DNA of 64,000 nucleotides from Bog-950 sp046329495 (GTDB taxonomy: Bacteria; Bacteroidota; Bacteroidia; Chitinophagales; LD1): positions 1-64,000 of the forward strand of contig JAXLUO010000002.1 in assembly GCA_046329495.1 (NCBI GenBank), in the 5' to 3' direction. Of the stretch, positions 9,401 to 16,935 are shown in pieces; the stretch's first letter is position 1; the number at the start of each line of letters is the position of its first letter. The translations under genes were made by a program, and so were the position numbers. The notes below the pieces were generated by a model, which was not told where the DNA came from, ran no database searches, and was given only the letters and a program-made list of their open reading frames with translations.

Positions 9401-9980
9401 CTTTTGCCTTCTCGCTCATATCCGAATTCCAGTCCATCTCAGGCAGGCTTTCGAGGCCCATCACAGGTTTGCCCAACTTGCGGCCCGATTGGTAGATATA
9501 CAGATCCAGGTAAGTATCTTCCTGAAAATCGGCCTTATACTTATCGCTGCGGAACATGAATTGGTTAATAATGGCAGGGTCGTCGGACAAGGCACTTTTG
9601 ATCAGGTCCTTTTGATCCTTCTTAATCTCCAGGTTGCGTTCGAAAGGATCGTTGGTACCGAAATCGCTTACATACAGGTTAGTGCTAAACTGGTTACTGA
9701 AGTTATCAGACTTAAGGTAATCGGCCAGCCAGGTATCGGGGTTAACCTCCAGGGCCAGTTTATCTACTTTGCTTAACGCCTCGAAGAACGGCTCGCCCAG
9801 GTGAAAGGCCACTTTATTGCTAACGTGCATGGTGCCGTACAGATACGAAGGCTTACTCATACCGTTACCGGAGATTTCCCATAGAAGGCCTTGATATTTG
9901 GAAGATTGGGCAGAGGCAACAGAGGCGCAGAAATAGAAAAGCCACACCAAAACAGAATAACGAACACTGTGTATTTTCAT
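6441..9980 (-). CDS. Giant TraB/GumN-family secreted protein with long C-terminal extension
   Basis: A 1179-residue protein beginning with a signal peptide (MKIHSVRYSVLVWLFYFCASVASAQ). Residues about 30-310 form a TraB/GumN domain: 'SYLYGTMHVSNK' carries the GTMH motif and 'AMFVGVGAGHLPGPRGVIELL' carries the second conserved Gly-His motif; related proteins are thought to be metal-dependent proteases (TIKI-like). The family is normally about 300 residues. The remaining 850 or so residues are not a domain I recognise. They include repeated beta-rich segments around 'NSLKF/NSIKL' (about 330-760) and an alpha-helical HEAT-like stretch near 'LPALMAAVDGIPSSKVYADI'. The protein is probably periplasmic or surface-exposed. 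It is not clearly co-transcribed with purE, which lies 70 bp downstream. Confidence 0.8.
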   Translation of the reverse strand: MKIHSVRYSVLVWLFYFCASVASAQSSKYQGLLWEISGNGMSKPSYLYGTMHVSNKVAFHLGEPFFEALSKVDKLALEVNPDTWLADYLKSDNFSNQFSTNLYVSDFGTNDPFERNLEIKKDQKDLIKSALSDDPAIINQFMFRSDKYKADFQEDTYLDLYIYQSGRKLGKPVMGLESLPEMDWNSDMSEKAKAYEDYTLKSGKNKLYSWEGGKKIEEAYRRGDLDELDSLSALLSSDSTREYILFKRNIVMVERMTREMKDKAMFVGVGAGHLPGPRGVIELLRSKGYTVKAVDMGDRDAATRDKLEAQVVQRDFKSYTAPDGAFSVEVPDDMFCLRSRAAEQDFLAADMINGIYFTVTRIKTYAAVDRFNTDRIKRMVDSLLYENVPGKILEQKDIEKDGAKGFYVLNKTRKGDIQAYNILITPDELYIFKVSGTGENAKSEYGQRFLNSIKLQTPADNSWKPFTPKNNLFTVTMPGTPVSYLQQERVYNGSKFDLLAQDKATGNAYLLIRTSISNPDYFEEDTFELSLMAFDFGKKNNYKEQNRTWSDIGGRRALRVHYSTTDSQSIAAAFVLQNLHYYALAAFYKNDSSKNEQFLTSLKFSNPTYTNFTTYTDSILHFTVKLPYKQVPSNSLQTWSYGTLNDNKVKALSKTEVFSPPGTYEPFEVSYYQFSPYYQDDDTAAYLNRRRKKQTYNFDYIIKSEKVSNKNGLLTIDYVYADTNSTRQIHERTVLKNGVRYMLTAYVDTVLGESEYVKTFFETFKPLDTVIGTPLFADHTPRFLKDVLSTDSVTRTRAMDQADEASFNNKSLPALMAAVDGIPSSKVYADIKSMLLRKFANVKSPTALPFLEKQYYAAGDTSQYQFAILKALGDMKRTDATAIFKKLITNEPPLSDDMDDVYELFYPYYDTLQLTKLLYPDMLDLVIIPEYKHEVYTMLGELIDSGLIKSNVYRDKKRLILSEAKLELRRENGSKKSEYDNDGNYKLYNFNTLLVPFIKEADVHNYFERMLKVQDPYIRMMTAIRLEKNKVPVADSIWYNLAKDDDYRVRLYALLEKNHLLNKYPAEFRSQQKFNEAILRRNINSGTNTVDTFTVLLNVPSEFRGNTGRVYLYKYKVTKDKDWKLAMLGLQPEDENKVDGKYEIYDLKSEYLDTKKTPADQLRDMIYKARKKNKRSSSY

Positions 9981-10041
9981 AGTAGTGAATTAGAAACGTG
10001 TGCTGAATATAGATATTGTAGCACAAAACAGGATGCGCAAA

Positions 10042-11076
10042 TCATCCATTAGCGCCTGATTCGGCCTGTTGGCGCTTCTTTTTGCGACGTTTAACAACAT
10101 ACCAAACGATAAGACCTACAATAAGCAGGCCAAGCAGGATTGGTAAGGCAACTACCGCCAGCATCACTAAACCGATTACGGTAGAGCCTAACTGGCTAAC
10201 CTTAAAGTCGAAAGCCTTGACAACTATTAATTGCGACGTGGCGGGGCGCAGTACCGGTAAATCCATAGCGGCATACCATTTAACGCTATCGTGTGCCACA
10301 CTATCAAAATTTATTGCGGCGCCGATCTGCTTGTACCAAATGATAAGATTATCGGTATCGGAAGGTTCCAGGTTTTTAAATTGGTAATACAGGAAGGTAT
10401 CGTTGCCAAGCACTCTGCCCTGTGGTATAATGCCGAAGATATCGCGCACGCCCACTTCACCTTTCAGGAAAACGGAGATAGTTCCATCGCCAATGGAATC
10501 TTTCCAGGCGCGGCCGCTTTCCAGTACATAGGTAAAGGCATTACCTTCTTTACGGTCGTAGCCCTTGCGCAACACCGCGTTTTGCGTGTTTACCATAAAG
10601 TAAACCGTAATGGTGGTAATGGCTTTAGGAGCATACGTCATTTGCCACACATACCAGTTGCTGCTGGAGCGAAAAATATCGTCTGAAATTTCATCGCTAT
10701 TGCTTTGCTGCTTGTTGCCTGCTACCACCGAATCGTTCACCAGTACTTTTAAACCGTAGATATCGCTAAGTTGTACGGAGTACACCTCGCGGTTGGATAG
10801 ATGCCCGTTAACCGGATAACCTGTGTGCAGTGTGACCGGCTCATTGGTAGTATTAAGCATGTGGTACGTGCCCTTTACCACTGCAAAGCCGGGATAGAGA
10901 TGCACGAGTATCTCTTCGCTTTGCATTTGAATTTTGCCGAGATGTATGGAATCTTCCTTATAAAGCGGATAGAATTCGCCGGCGGCACCGCCACTCCAAA
11001 ATCCGGGCATGGCAGAATTACTGAACGCAACAAGCGGAACAAATAAAAACAGGAGCAGTAATCGGGAAAGCTTCAT
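10042..11076 (-). CDS. Exported protein with C-terminal membrane anchor, unknown function
   Basis: A 344-residue protein that starts with a signal peptide (MKLSRLLLLFLFVPLVAFSNSA). A beta-rich exported domain follows ('EEILVHLYPGFAVVKGTYHM', 'VTLHTGYPVNG'), then one hydrophobic helix near residue 300 (STVIGLVMLAVVALPILLG) and a basic tail (KRRKKKRQQ). That topology puts the main domain outside the membrane with a short cytoplasmic tail. The 'mlNtTnEpvtl..GyPv' pattern recalls DUF4424-type proteins, but I am not certain. It lies between the TraB-like gene and purK on the same strand, with 61- and 63-bp gaps. Confidence 0.65.
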   Translation of the reverse strand: MKLSRLLLLFLFVPLVAFSNSAMPGFWSGGAAGEFYPLYKEDSIHLGKIQMQSEEILVHLYPGFAVVKGTYHMLNTTNEPVTLHTGYPVNGHLSNREVYSVQLSDIYGLKVLVNDSVVAGNKQQSNSDEISDDIFRSSSNWYVWQMTYAPKAITTITVYFMVNTQNAVLRKGYDRKEGNAFTYVLESGRAWKDSIGDGTISVFLKGEVGVRDIFGIIPQGRVLGNDTFLYYQFKNLEPSDTDNLIIWYKQIGAAINFDSVAHDSVKWYAAMDLPVLRPATSQLIVVKAFDFKVSQLGSTVIGLVMLAVVALPILLGLLIVGLIVWYVVKRRKKKRQQAESGANG

Positions 11077-11139
11077 AGCTGCAAGTTAATTGTTTAAGCA
11101 AGATGCAGCCCGTGCAGTTTTCCCATACTTGTATTGCAT

Positions 11140-12270
11140 TTAGCTGATCACCTTCAAGGTTTCGCGGATAAAATTGGCTTTGTCCAATAGTTCCTTTTTA
11201 TCGTGGCCCAGCACGGTAACGTGGCCCATTTTACGGCCCGGTTTGGTTTCGTGCTTGCCGTATAAGTGCACATATACGCCTTTTAATTGCAAGGCTTCGT
11301 TTAAACCTACATAACGCACGCTGCCGCTGTGGCCGGGTTCGCCAATCAGGTTCAGCATTAATGAAGGCTGAATAGGTTCTGTATTGCCCGGTGGCAGGTT
11401 TTGCAATATGCGCATCTGCATTTCGTATTGAGAGCAGTAATTGCCTTCAATACTCTGGTGGCCGCTGTTATGGGCGCGCGGGGCTGTTTCGTTTACAAGG
11501 ATGTTGCCCTTCTTATCAAGAAACATCTCAACTGCAAATATACCGGGACTATCCAGCGCCTGCATTACCTGCAGGGCCAGTTGCTGCGCCTGTTGTTGTT
11601 GCGCTTCGGTTAGTTCAGCAGGAGAAACGAGGTAGTCCACCAGATTGTATTTGGGGTTGAATACCATTTCTACAGCAGGATAAACGGCCGTTTCCCCTCT
11701 TTCATTCTTTGCTACGATTACGGAAATCTCTTTCTCAATGTCCACAAGTTTTTCGAGCACGCTTGGTGCATCAAAAGCTTTGGTAAAGTCCGTTTCATCC
11801 TTCAATATTTCTACCCCTTTCCCATCGTAACCACCCTGACGAAGCTTTTGCGCCACCGGTAAAAAATTCAGGTGCGAGTTTAGCTCGTATTTATGCTGTA
11901 TCAGGAAAAATTCGGAAGTAGGAATGCCGTGCTTTTTATAAAACTCCTTTTGCAAGCCTTTGTCCTTAATGGTTTTTAAAGCCTGCGGACGAGGATATAT
12001 TTTTAAACCTTCTTCTTCCAGTTTAAACAGCGCTTCAAGATTTACATTTTCAATTTCAATGGTCAACACATCAACCAGCTTGCCAAAGCGGTAAACGGTA
12101 TCGTAATCTTTTATATCGCCTTCCACAAAATAATGGCACAGAGACGATGCAGGCGGATTTTTGCCCGCTTCCAGCACAAAGGTTTCTACATGATAATTAG
12201 CGGCAGTTTGCAGCAGCATGCGGCCCAGTTGTCCGCCGCCCAAAATACCAATGCGTAGTGGTTTGCTCAT
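11140..12270 (-). CDS. purK: N5-carboxyaminoimidazole ribonucleotide synthase
   Basis: ATP-grasp enzyme (376 residues) that carboxylates AIR with bicarbonate and ATP to give N5-CAIR, the substrate of PurE. The dinucleotide-like N-terminus 'LRIGILGGGQLGRMLLQTA' and the ATP-grasp segments 'VAQKLRQGGYDGKGVEIL', 'VDIEKEISVIVAKN' and 'NETAPRAHNSGHQSIEG' are all present, and the C-terminal 'KPGRKMGHVTVLG' is diagnostic. PurE lies on the same strand at 5850-6371, not adjacent. Confidence 0.97.
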   Translation of the reverse strand: MSKPLRIGILGGGQLGRMLLQTAANYHVETFVLEAGKNPPASSLCHYFVEGDIKDYDTVYRFGKLVDVLTIEIENVNLEALFKLEEEGLKIYPRPQALKTIKDKGLQKEFYKKHGIPTSEFFLIQHKYELNSHLNFLPVAQKLRQGGYDGKGVEILKDETDFTKAFDAPSVLEKLVDIEKEISVIVAKNERGETAVYPAVEMVFNPKYNLVDYLVSPAELTEAQQQQAQQLALQVMQALDSPGIFAVEMFLDKKGNILVNETAPRAHNSGHQSIEGNYCSQYEMQMRILQNLPPGNTEPIQPSLMLNLIGEPGHSGSVRYVGLNEALQLKGVYVHLYGKHETKPGRKMGHVTVLGHDKKELLDKANFIRETLKVIS

Positions 12271-12318
12271 ACTGCAAATATGAGCCTTGCAGGCATACGA
12301 TTACGGGAAAAGTAGATA

Positions 12319-12927
12319 TTATTTTTTAGGCTGTTCGTTTGCGAGTTGAACCAATTGTTGATGTATGAGCAGCACTTGTTCTTTCAGGTGTTCGGGGTCC
12401 TTATCATTAGTGATTACAAAATCGGCCAGCTTCACCTTTTCTTCTTCAGGTAACTGGTGTTTAATCCGGGCCATAATATCCTCGGTGCTGATGTTATCGC
12501 GGTCGCTAACCCTTTTAAGCCGTACTGCCAGCGGCGCGGTTACTACAATCAGTTTATCAAGGTTCTTATACGAACCACTTTCAATCAACAGGGCCGCTTC
12601 CTTCAGCACATAAGGCACAGCAGGGTCCTGTTCGCCTGCCCAGCGTTCGGTGTCGCGGAAAACAGCAGGGTGCACCAGCGAATTAAGCAGGGCAACCTTT
12701 TGCTTATCGCCAAAGGTGCGCGATGCCAGCAGTGCACGGTCTAACTTACCGTTAGCATACACATCTTCGCCGAAGTTTTTCTTGATTAAATCAATCAGGT
12801 AGTGTTCGTGCTGCATCAGGTATTTGGCACGGTCGTCGGCATAGTAAACAGGGATGCCCAGTTCAGCAAAAATTTTGCAAACGGTTGACTTCCCGCTTCC
12901 AATGCCGCCTGTAATGCCCACCTTCAT
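12319..12927 (-). CDS. coaE: Dephospho-CoA kinase
   Basis: Phosphorylates dephospho-CoA on the ribose 3'-OH, the final step of CoA synthesis. The Walker A motif sits immediately after the chosen start (MKVGITGGIGSGKSTVCKIF), which is why the ATG at 12927 is preferred over one at 12960 that would add 11 residues (RRTAPQPRR) before the P-loop. About 202 residues, normal for CoaE. Other signatures are 'YYADDRAKYLM', 'HPAVF' and the lid-region 'RLKRVSDRDN'. The C-terminal 'FVITNDKDPEHLKEQV' also matches the family. It is followed by purK and preceded by gldC on the same strand. Confidence 0.96.
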   Translation of the reverse strand: MKVGITGGIGSGKSTVCKIFAELGIPVYYADDRAKYLMQHEHYLIDLIKKNFGEDVYANGKLDRALLASRTFGDKQKVALLNSLVHPAVFRDTERWAGEQDPAVPYVLKEAALLIESGSYKNLDKLIVVTAPLAVRLKRVSDRDNISTEDIMARIKHQLPEEEKVKLADFVITNDKDPEHLKEQVLLIHQQLVQLANEQPKK

Positions 12928-13037
12928 CATACGCCTGGGTTGTGGTGCGGTTCGTCTCATGTAATCAAGAACGCAACCGCCTGTTTAAATATTATCCTTT
13001 AAAGATAAAATAAGCAGGGTTCGAAAAAGTAACAAGG

Positions 13038-13391
13038 TTATCCTTTTCCTTCTTCCCAATCGGCGGTTTTGCGCGCCAGTTCCTGGGCAAATTTCTTCAT
13101 CTCTTCCATGGCATGCGGGTTGCGCGTGGCACGCACATAACTCTCCGTCATGGTTAACAGCGATTGAAAGTAATGCGAGTGCATTTCGTCGATGGTCATT
13201 TCGTTGGTCCAAAGATCTATGCGAAGGGTTTCCTTTTGCACGGCATCCCAAATAGAAAGCATAATGCTTTTGCAGTCGCGCAGTTCCTGATTTTTACTAT
13301 CGGTGGCTTCCCATTTTATATCCATGGGCACATTGCGCTCATCTAAACTTACTTTAAAACGTATCTCGGAGGTTTTGGCTATTTGCGACAT
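13038..13391 (-). CDS. gldC: Gliding motility protein GldC
   Basis: A 117-residue soluble protein matching GldC of Bacteroidota along its length, especially 'ISWEATDSK'-like 'IKWEATDSKNQELRDCKSIM', 'LWDAVQKETLRIDLWT' and 'NEMTIDEMHSHYFQSLLTM'. GldC is linked genetically to the gliding and type IX secretion machinery, but its biochemical role is unsettled and it is widespread in non-gliding Bacteroidota too. A TAAGTTTG box lies at 13427-13434 upstream on this strand, at the end of the preceding thioredoxin-like gene, and could serve as a -7 element, although no matching -33 is visible. Confidence 0.85.
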   Translation of the reverse strand: MSQIAKTSEIRFKVSLDERNVPMDIKWEATDSKNQELRDCKSIMLSIWDAVQKETLRIDLWTNEMTIDEMHSHYFQSLLTMTESYVRATRNPHAMEEMKKFAQELARKTADWEEGKG

Positions 13392-13431
13392 TGTTGTTGT
13401 GTTTAAAATGCTGAATCCTTTAACGGCAAAC

Positions 13432-14043
13432 TTAGGCCTTTTGCCAGGCTTTTATTAAATCGGTTAATTCCTGCTGAATTTGTGCGCCCATATCGGCCTC
13501 GTACCAGGCATGGATGGCCCGCACACTTTCTTTATAATCAAAATCGGGTTTGCTTTTTCGCTCTAGTACCATTTGTTGCAGTACCTGCGGCCTTGGCCCC
13601 CAGGTGCCCAACACCTGCCAATCGCGTTTGCGGATGCAGATAAGTTTAGGAATAGAATCGCTGCCGGCTGTTTGGTAATCCTTCATCACCTCAGGGTGTT
13701 CATCGCGCAATAGTATGCGAAAATCAATATGCTCACTTGCCGAAGCAATAATGCTTAATGCCGGAGTTCCCCAACTGGCATCGCCGCACCAGGGCTCGCT
13801 CAGCACTACCCATATCCAGTCCTCGTTTAAATCGGAAACCAGATTGTATAACTTTTGATTGAGCTTCATAAACTCCAGCACTTTGTTCATGCGCTGCAGG
13901 TTAGAGCCTGTGTAGCGAAAGGTGCTGTCGTTTAGATACAGGCCTGAACGAGGTATCTTTTCGGACAGAATATCTTTAGTGAGCTGAAGATATTCTTCAA
14001 AACTCATGGACTTGGCTAAAACTTCGGGTGTGATAACCGACAT
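13432..14043 (-). CDS. Thioredoxin-fold protein with single active-site cysteine
   Basis: A 203-residue cytoplasmic protein of the Thioredoxin_9 kind. The core reads 'WIWVVLSEPWCGDASWGTPAL', where the usual CXXC pair is reduced to one cysteine (C-G-D-A); the cis-proline region is 'TAGSDSIPKLICI'. Such proteins may act as monothiol reductases or in redox-linked protein handling, but no substrate is known. No signal peptide. The gene lies upstream of gldC on the same strand with a 40-bp gap and may share its transcript. It is divergent from the aldo/keto reductase gene. Confidence 0.75.
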   Translation of the reverse strand: MSVITPEVLAKSMSFEEYLQLTKDILSEKIPRSGLYLNDSTFRYTGSNLQRMNKVLEFMKLNQKLYNLVSDLNEDWIWVVLSEPWCGDASWGTPALSIIASASEHIDFRILLRDEHPEVMKDYQTAGSDSIPKLICIRKRDWQVLGTWGPRPQVLQQMVLERKSKPDFDYKESVRAIHAWYEADMGAQIQQELTDLIKAWQKA

Positions 14044-14180
14044 AGAGCGCCAAATATAGCAGGAGTGCCGAATTGCCCGTGCTGAGGAATATGGGTAACC
14101 GTGAACAACTTACCCGGTTATTGGTTTTAACCAAGGCGGTTAATCGCTATCATTGCCCTTGTAAAATTCAATCTTACAAC

Positions 14181-15167
14181 ATGGAATACAGAAGATTAGG
14201 CAAATCGGGCCTACAGGTTAGTGAACTTTCCTTAGGCAGTTGGGTAACATTTGGTAACCAGATAGGTGATGATGTGGCCGAACAACTGATGGTAAAAGCC
14301 TACGAAGCCGGTGTTAACTTTTTTGACAATGCCGAGGTATACGCCCACGGTAAAAGCGAAGAAGTTATGGGTAAGATTTTGAAGAAAATGAACTGGGACC
14401 GCGATACATGGATGGTATCATCGAAGGTATACTGGGGCAGGGTTGATAAACCCGGCGCTAACCAAAAGGGCCTGATGCGCAAGCATATTGTAGAGGGCTG
14501 CCATGCCGCGCTAAAGCGTTTGCAGGTAGAGTATCTGGATATGTATTTTGCCCACCGCCCCGATGTAAATACGCCCATGGAAGAAACCGTTTGGACCTTC
14601 CATAACCTGATAACGCAGGGTAAGATTTTATACTGGGGCACAAGCGAGTGGACCGCCCAGCAAATTACCGAGGCACATTATGTAGCAGCAAAAAACCACC
14701 TGATTGCCCCGGTAATGGAACAACCGCAATACAACCTGCTGCAACGTGCTAAAGTGGATGGCGACTACCTGCCGATTTTTGAAAACTTTGGTTTAGGCAC
14801 TACTATTTGGAGTCCGTTGGCGGCGGGCATGCTTACAGGTAAATACTTTGACGGCACGGCTAACGAGAACAACCGTATGGAACTTATGGCCTGGTTAAAG
14901 GAACGCGCCTTAGGCGATATGGATAAGGTTGAAAAAGTGAAGCAACTGGCAGCGCTGGCAAAAGAGATAGGTATTTCTCTGACCCACTTAGCACTTTGCT
15001 GGTGCCTGAAGAATAAGAACGTTTCTACGGTAATACTTGGAGCTTCTAAAGTTTCGCAACTGGAGGAGAACCTGCAGGCGCCCCAGCACATGGCTAAACT
15101 TACCGACGATGTGATGCAACGCATTGAGGAGATCGTGAAAAATAAGCCGGTGTTACCTGTTTATTAA
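14181..15167 (+). CDS. Aldo/keto reductase (Kv-beta / YghZ-like)
   Basis: An NADPH-dependent oxidoreductase of 328 residues on a TIM barrel. The start at 14181 is chosen because it begins with the conserved MEYRRLGKSGLQVSELSLGS; the frame is open further upstream to 14073 but that part has no family character. The catalytic tetrad is visible: Asp49 and Tyr54 in 'FFDNAEVYAHGKSE', Lys82 in 'MVSSKVYWG' and His125 in 'MYFAHRPD'. The C-terminal 'VSTVILGASKVSQLEENL' binds the cofactor phosphate in relatives. Physiological substrate unknown. It converges on the GDPD-like gene. Confidence 0.92.
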   Translation: MEYRRLGKSGLQVSELSLGSWVTFGNQIGDDVAEQLMVKAYEAGVNFFDNAEVYAHGKSEEVMGKILKKMNWDRDTWMVSSKVYWGRVDKPGANQKGLMRKHIVEGCHAALKRLQVEYLDMYFAHRPDVNTPMEETVWTFHNLITQGKILYWGTSEWTAQQITEAHYVAAKNHLIAPVMEQPQYNLLQRAKVDGDYLPIFENFGLGTTIWSPLAAGMLTGKYFDGTANENNRMELMAWLKERALGDMDKVEKVKQLAALAKEIGISLTHLALCWCLKNKNVSTVILGASKVSQLEENLQAPQHMAKLTDDVMQRIEEIVKNKPVLPVY

Positions 15168-15169
15168 TC

Positions 15170-15895
15170 TCAGGCAAGTTCGTATTTATCGCGGTACTCC
15201 GGCTCTTGCAGCAAGGCTTTTAGCTGTGCTACATCATCTGTTATAATGCCATCGATATCCATATCAAGGTAAAAGCGCATGGAGTCTTCCGCATTTATTG
15301 TCCAAGCGTAAACAAGCTTAAAACTATTGCCGGTATTACGGAGGTTAAGTGCTGCTTTAATTTCATCGCCGTAATCTTTTGTATCCACTAAGGGTGCCGA
15401 AATACCATTACCATATATGTAACCTACCTTCCGGTTTTTCAGTAATTGGTGCGCATCTTCTGCACTTGTATCCTCATCTATTCCAATCAGATAATTTGCC
15501 GGCATGGCAGTGGAAGTGCTATCAAAAAATGCAGCTTCAGCAGGATCGTTGATAGTAGTTACAATCACTACATCCGGATATTCTTTTGAAAAGTGTTCGA
15601 ATATAAATTCCTGCAAACCGCTGAGTTTATACGTATAGTCAGGTTTTAAATCGAAAGCGATCAGGCTGAGCCTTAAGCCGGTATTCTCTTGCAAAATCTT
15701 CTTTAACCCAATCAGGTAGTCCTGCAAGCTGATATCACCGAAGGGTGAAGGCACTAAATGGTATACAAGAAATTGACCGGACTCTTCATCATAATGCACA
15801 TCAGGACCTAAGGCATTGGCACCGGCCTGCAACTGCTCCAACGCATCTTCCAGCGTATCAGGGTTATGCCCTATTAGGTAAAACTTGCGTTTCAT
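15170..15895 (-). CDS. Glycerophosphodiesterase / sphingomyelinase-D-like protein with altered metal site
   Basis: A 241-residue TIM-barrel-type protein. 'LIGHNPDTLEDALEQLQAGA' followed by 'PDVHYDEESGQFLVYH' matches the N-terminal catalytic strip of GDPD and SMase-D enzymes, and 'YAWTINAEDSMRFYLDMDID' with 'GIITDD' matches their C-terminal strip. By spacing, His10 and His46 would be the catalytic histidines and Asp32 a metal ligand, but the usual Glu two residues before that Asp is Gly30. No signal peptide, so it is probably cytoplasmic. gpsA starts 2 bp upstream, so the two are almost certainly co-transcribed, which supports a glycerol-phosphate role. It may be an active variant or a non-catalytic relative. 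Confidence 0.7.
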   Translation of the reverse strand: MKRKFYLIGHNPDTLEDALEQLQAGANALGPDVHYDEESGQFLVYHLVPSPFGDISLQDYLIGLKKILQENTGLRLSLIAFDLKPDYTYKLSGLQEFIFEHFSKEYPDVVIVTTINDPAEAAFFDSTSTAMPANYLIGIDEDTSAEDAHQLLKNRKVGYIYGNGISAPLVDTKDYGDEIKAALNLRNTGNSFKLVYAWTINAEDSMRFYLDMDIDGIITDDVAQLKALLQEPEYRDKYELA

Positions 15896-15897
15896 GC

Positions 15898-16935
15898 TTA
15901 CAGATCCAGGTATTCGGCATCGGCACTTACCGGTGCGCGCATCAGGAATTTTACGGCGCGGTCCATTTCCAACCCTTCGAATACCACTTTGTAAATTATC
16001 TGCAATAAAGGCGCCGGAGCACCCACATGTTCAACAATCAGCTTGCCTATTTTAAGGGTGCGCACCCCTTCTGCCACCTCGCCCAGCGAGGCAAGTATAT
16101 CAGGCAGCTTTTCTCCTTTTGCAATTCGATAGCCCACACTGTAGTTGCGCGATTTTGGTGAACTACAAGTGGCAATTAAATCACCAATACCGGCCATACC
16201 TAAAAAGGCGCGCTTATCGGCACCCAGCGCTTTGCCTATGTAAATCATCTCAGCCATGCCACGGGTAATAAGCAGGGCCTTGGCATTTTCGCCATAGCCC
16301 AAACCACTTAGTGCGCCGGAGGCAATAGCCACATAGTTTTTTAATACGCCGGTTAATTCAATGCCCATCATATCGCGACTGCCGTATACCTGAAAACGAT
16401 CGCTGCGCAGTGCTGTAATACCTTCGCGTATCACCTCGTCAAACCGGCTGGCGATAACGGTGGCGGCGGGTTGCTGTTCCATTAGTTCCAGCGCCAGGTT
16501 AGGCCCGGCTAAACTTCCTACACGCACAATGCCTGTTTCCTGCAATATCAGTTCGCTCATGGTTTTAATATCCTTCAGGCGAATAGTTTGCGGATCGGCG
16601 GTATCTATATCAAACTCGCAATGCAATCCCTTGGTGGCGTGAATCATAATATGATCGGGCCGCAGATAGGGCGAGAAATCAATGATCATGCTCTTAAAAA
16701 ACTGAGACGGCACCACGGGGAAAAGCAAATAACACTCCTTTGCCACCTGCTCCAGCGAATCGGCCATAACAACATTCTCATGCAACGTAAATCCACGCAC
16801 TTTGCGTTCGCGGCGCATGGTTTCGCGCGTTTCAGGATTTCGTTCATACAGCAACACCCGCTGATTTTCGGCCAGCAAGTTCGCAATGGCTGAACCAAAA
16901 CTTCCGGCACCAATTACCCCTACTGCATTCAACAT
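15898..16935 (-). CDS. gpsA: Glycerol-3-phosphate dehydrogenase [NAD(P)+]
   Basis: Reduces dihydroxyacetone phosphate to sn-glycerol-3-phosphate, the backbone for phospholipids. 345 residues. The Rossmann motif is at the N-terminus (MLNAVGVIGAGSFGSAIANL), followed by 'NVVMADSLEQV', 'HATKGLHCE', 'VGSLAGPNLALEL', the substrate-site segment 'ELTGVLKNYVAIASGALSGL' and 'MAGIGDLIATCSSPKSRNY'. The gene's ATG directly abuts the left copy of a 20-bp inverted repeat (16936-16955), so its leader is formed by that repeat. Downstream, the GDPD-like gene follows after 2 bp; upstream lies the IVP gene and then a PlsB-like acyltransferase on the same strand. Confidence 0.96.
   Translation of the reverse strand: MLNAVGVIGAGSFGSAIANLLAENQRVLLYERNPETRETMRRERKVRGFTLHENVVMADSLEQVAKECYLLFPVVPSQFFKSMIIDFSPYLRPDHIMIHATKGLHCEFDIDTADPQTIRLKDIKTMSELILQETGIVRVGSLAGPNLALELMEQQPAATVIASRFDEVIREGITALRSDRFQVYGSRDMMGIELTGVLKNYVAIASGALSGLGYGENAKALLITRGMAEMIYIGKALGADKRAFLGMAGIGDLIATCSSPKSRNYSVGYRIAKGEKLPDILASLGEVAEGVRTLKIGKLIVEHVGAPAPLLQIIYKVVFEGLEMDRAVKFLMRAPVSADAEYLDL

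Noticed and set aside
12985..13251. An 88-residue minus-strand frame overlapping gldC
   Set aside because: It is an out-of-frame reading of gldC; the gldC frame matches the family over its full length.
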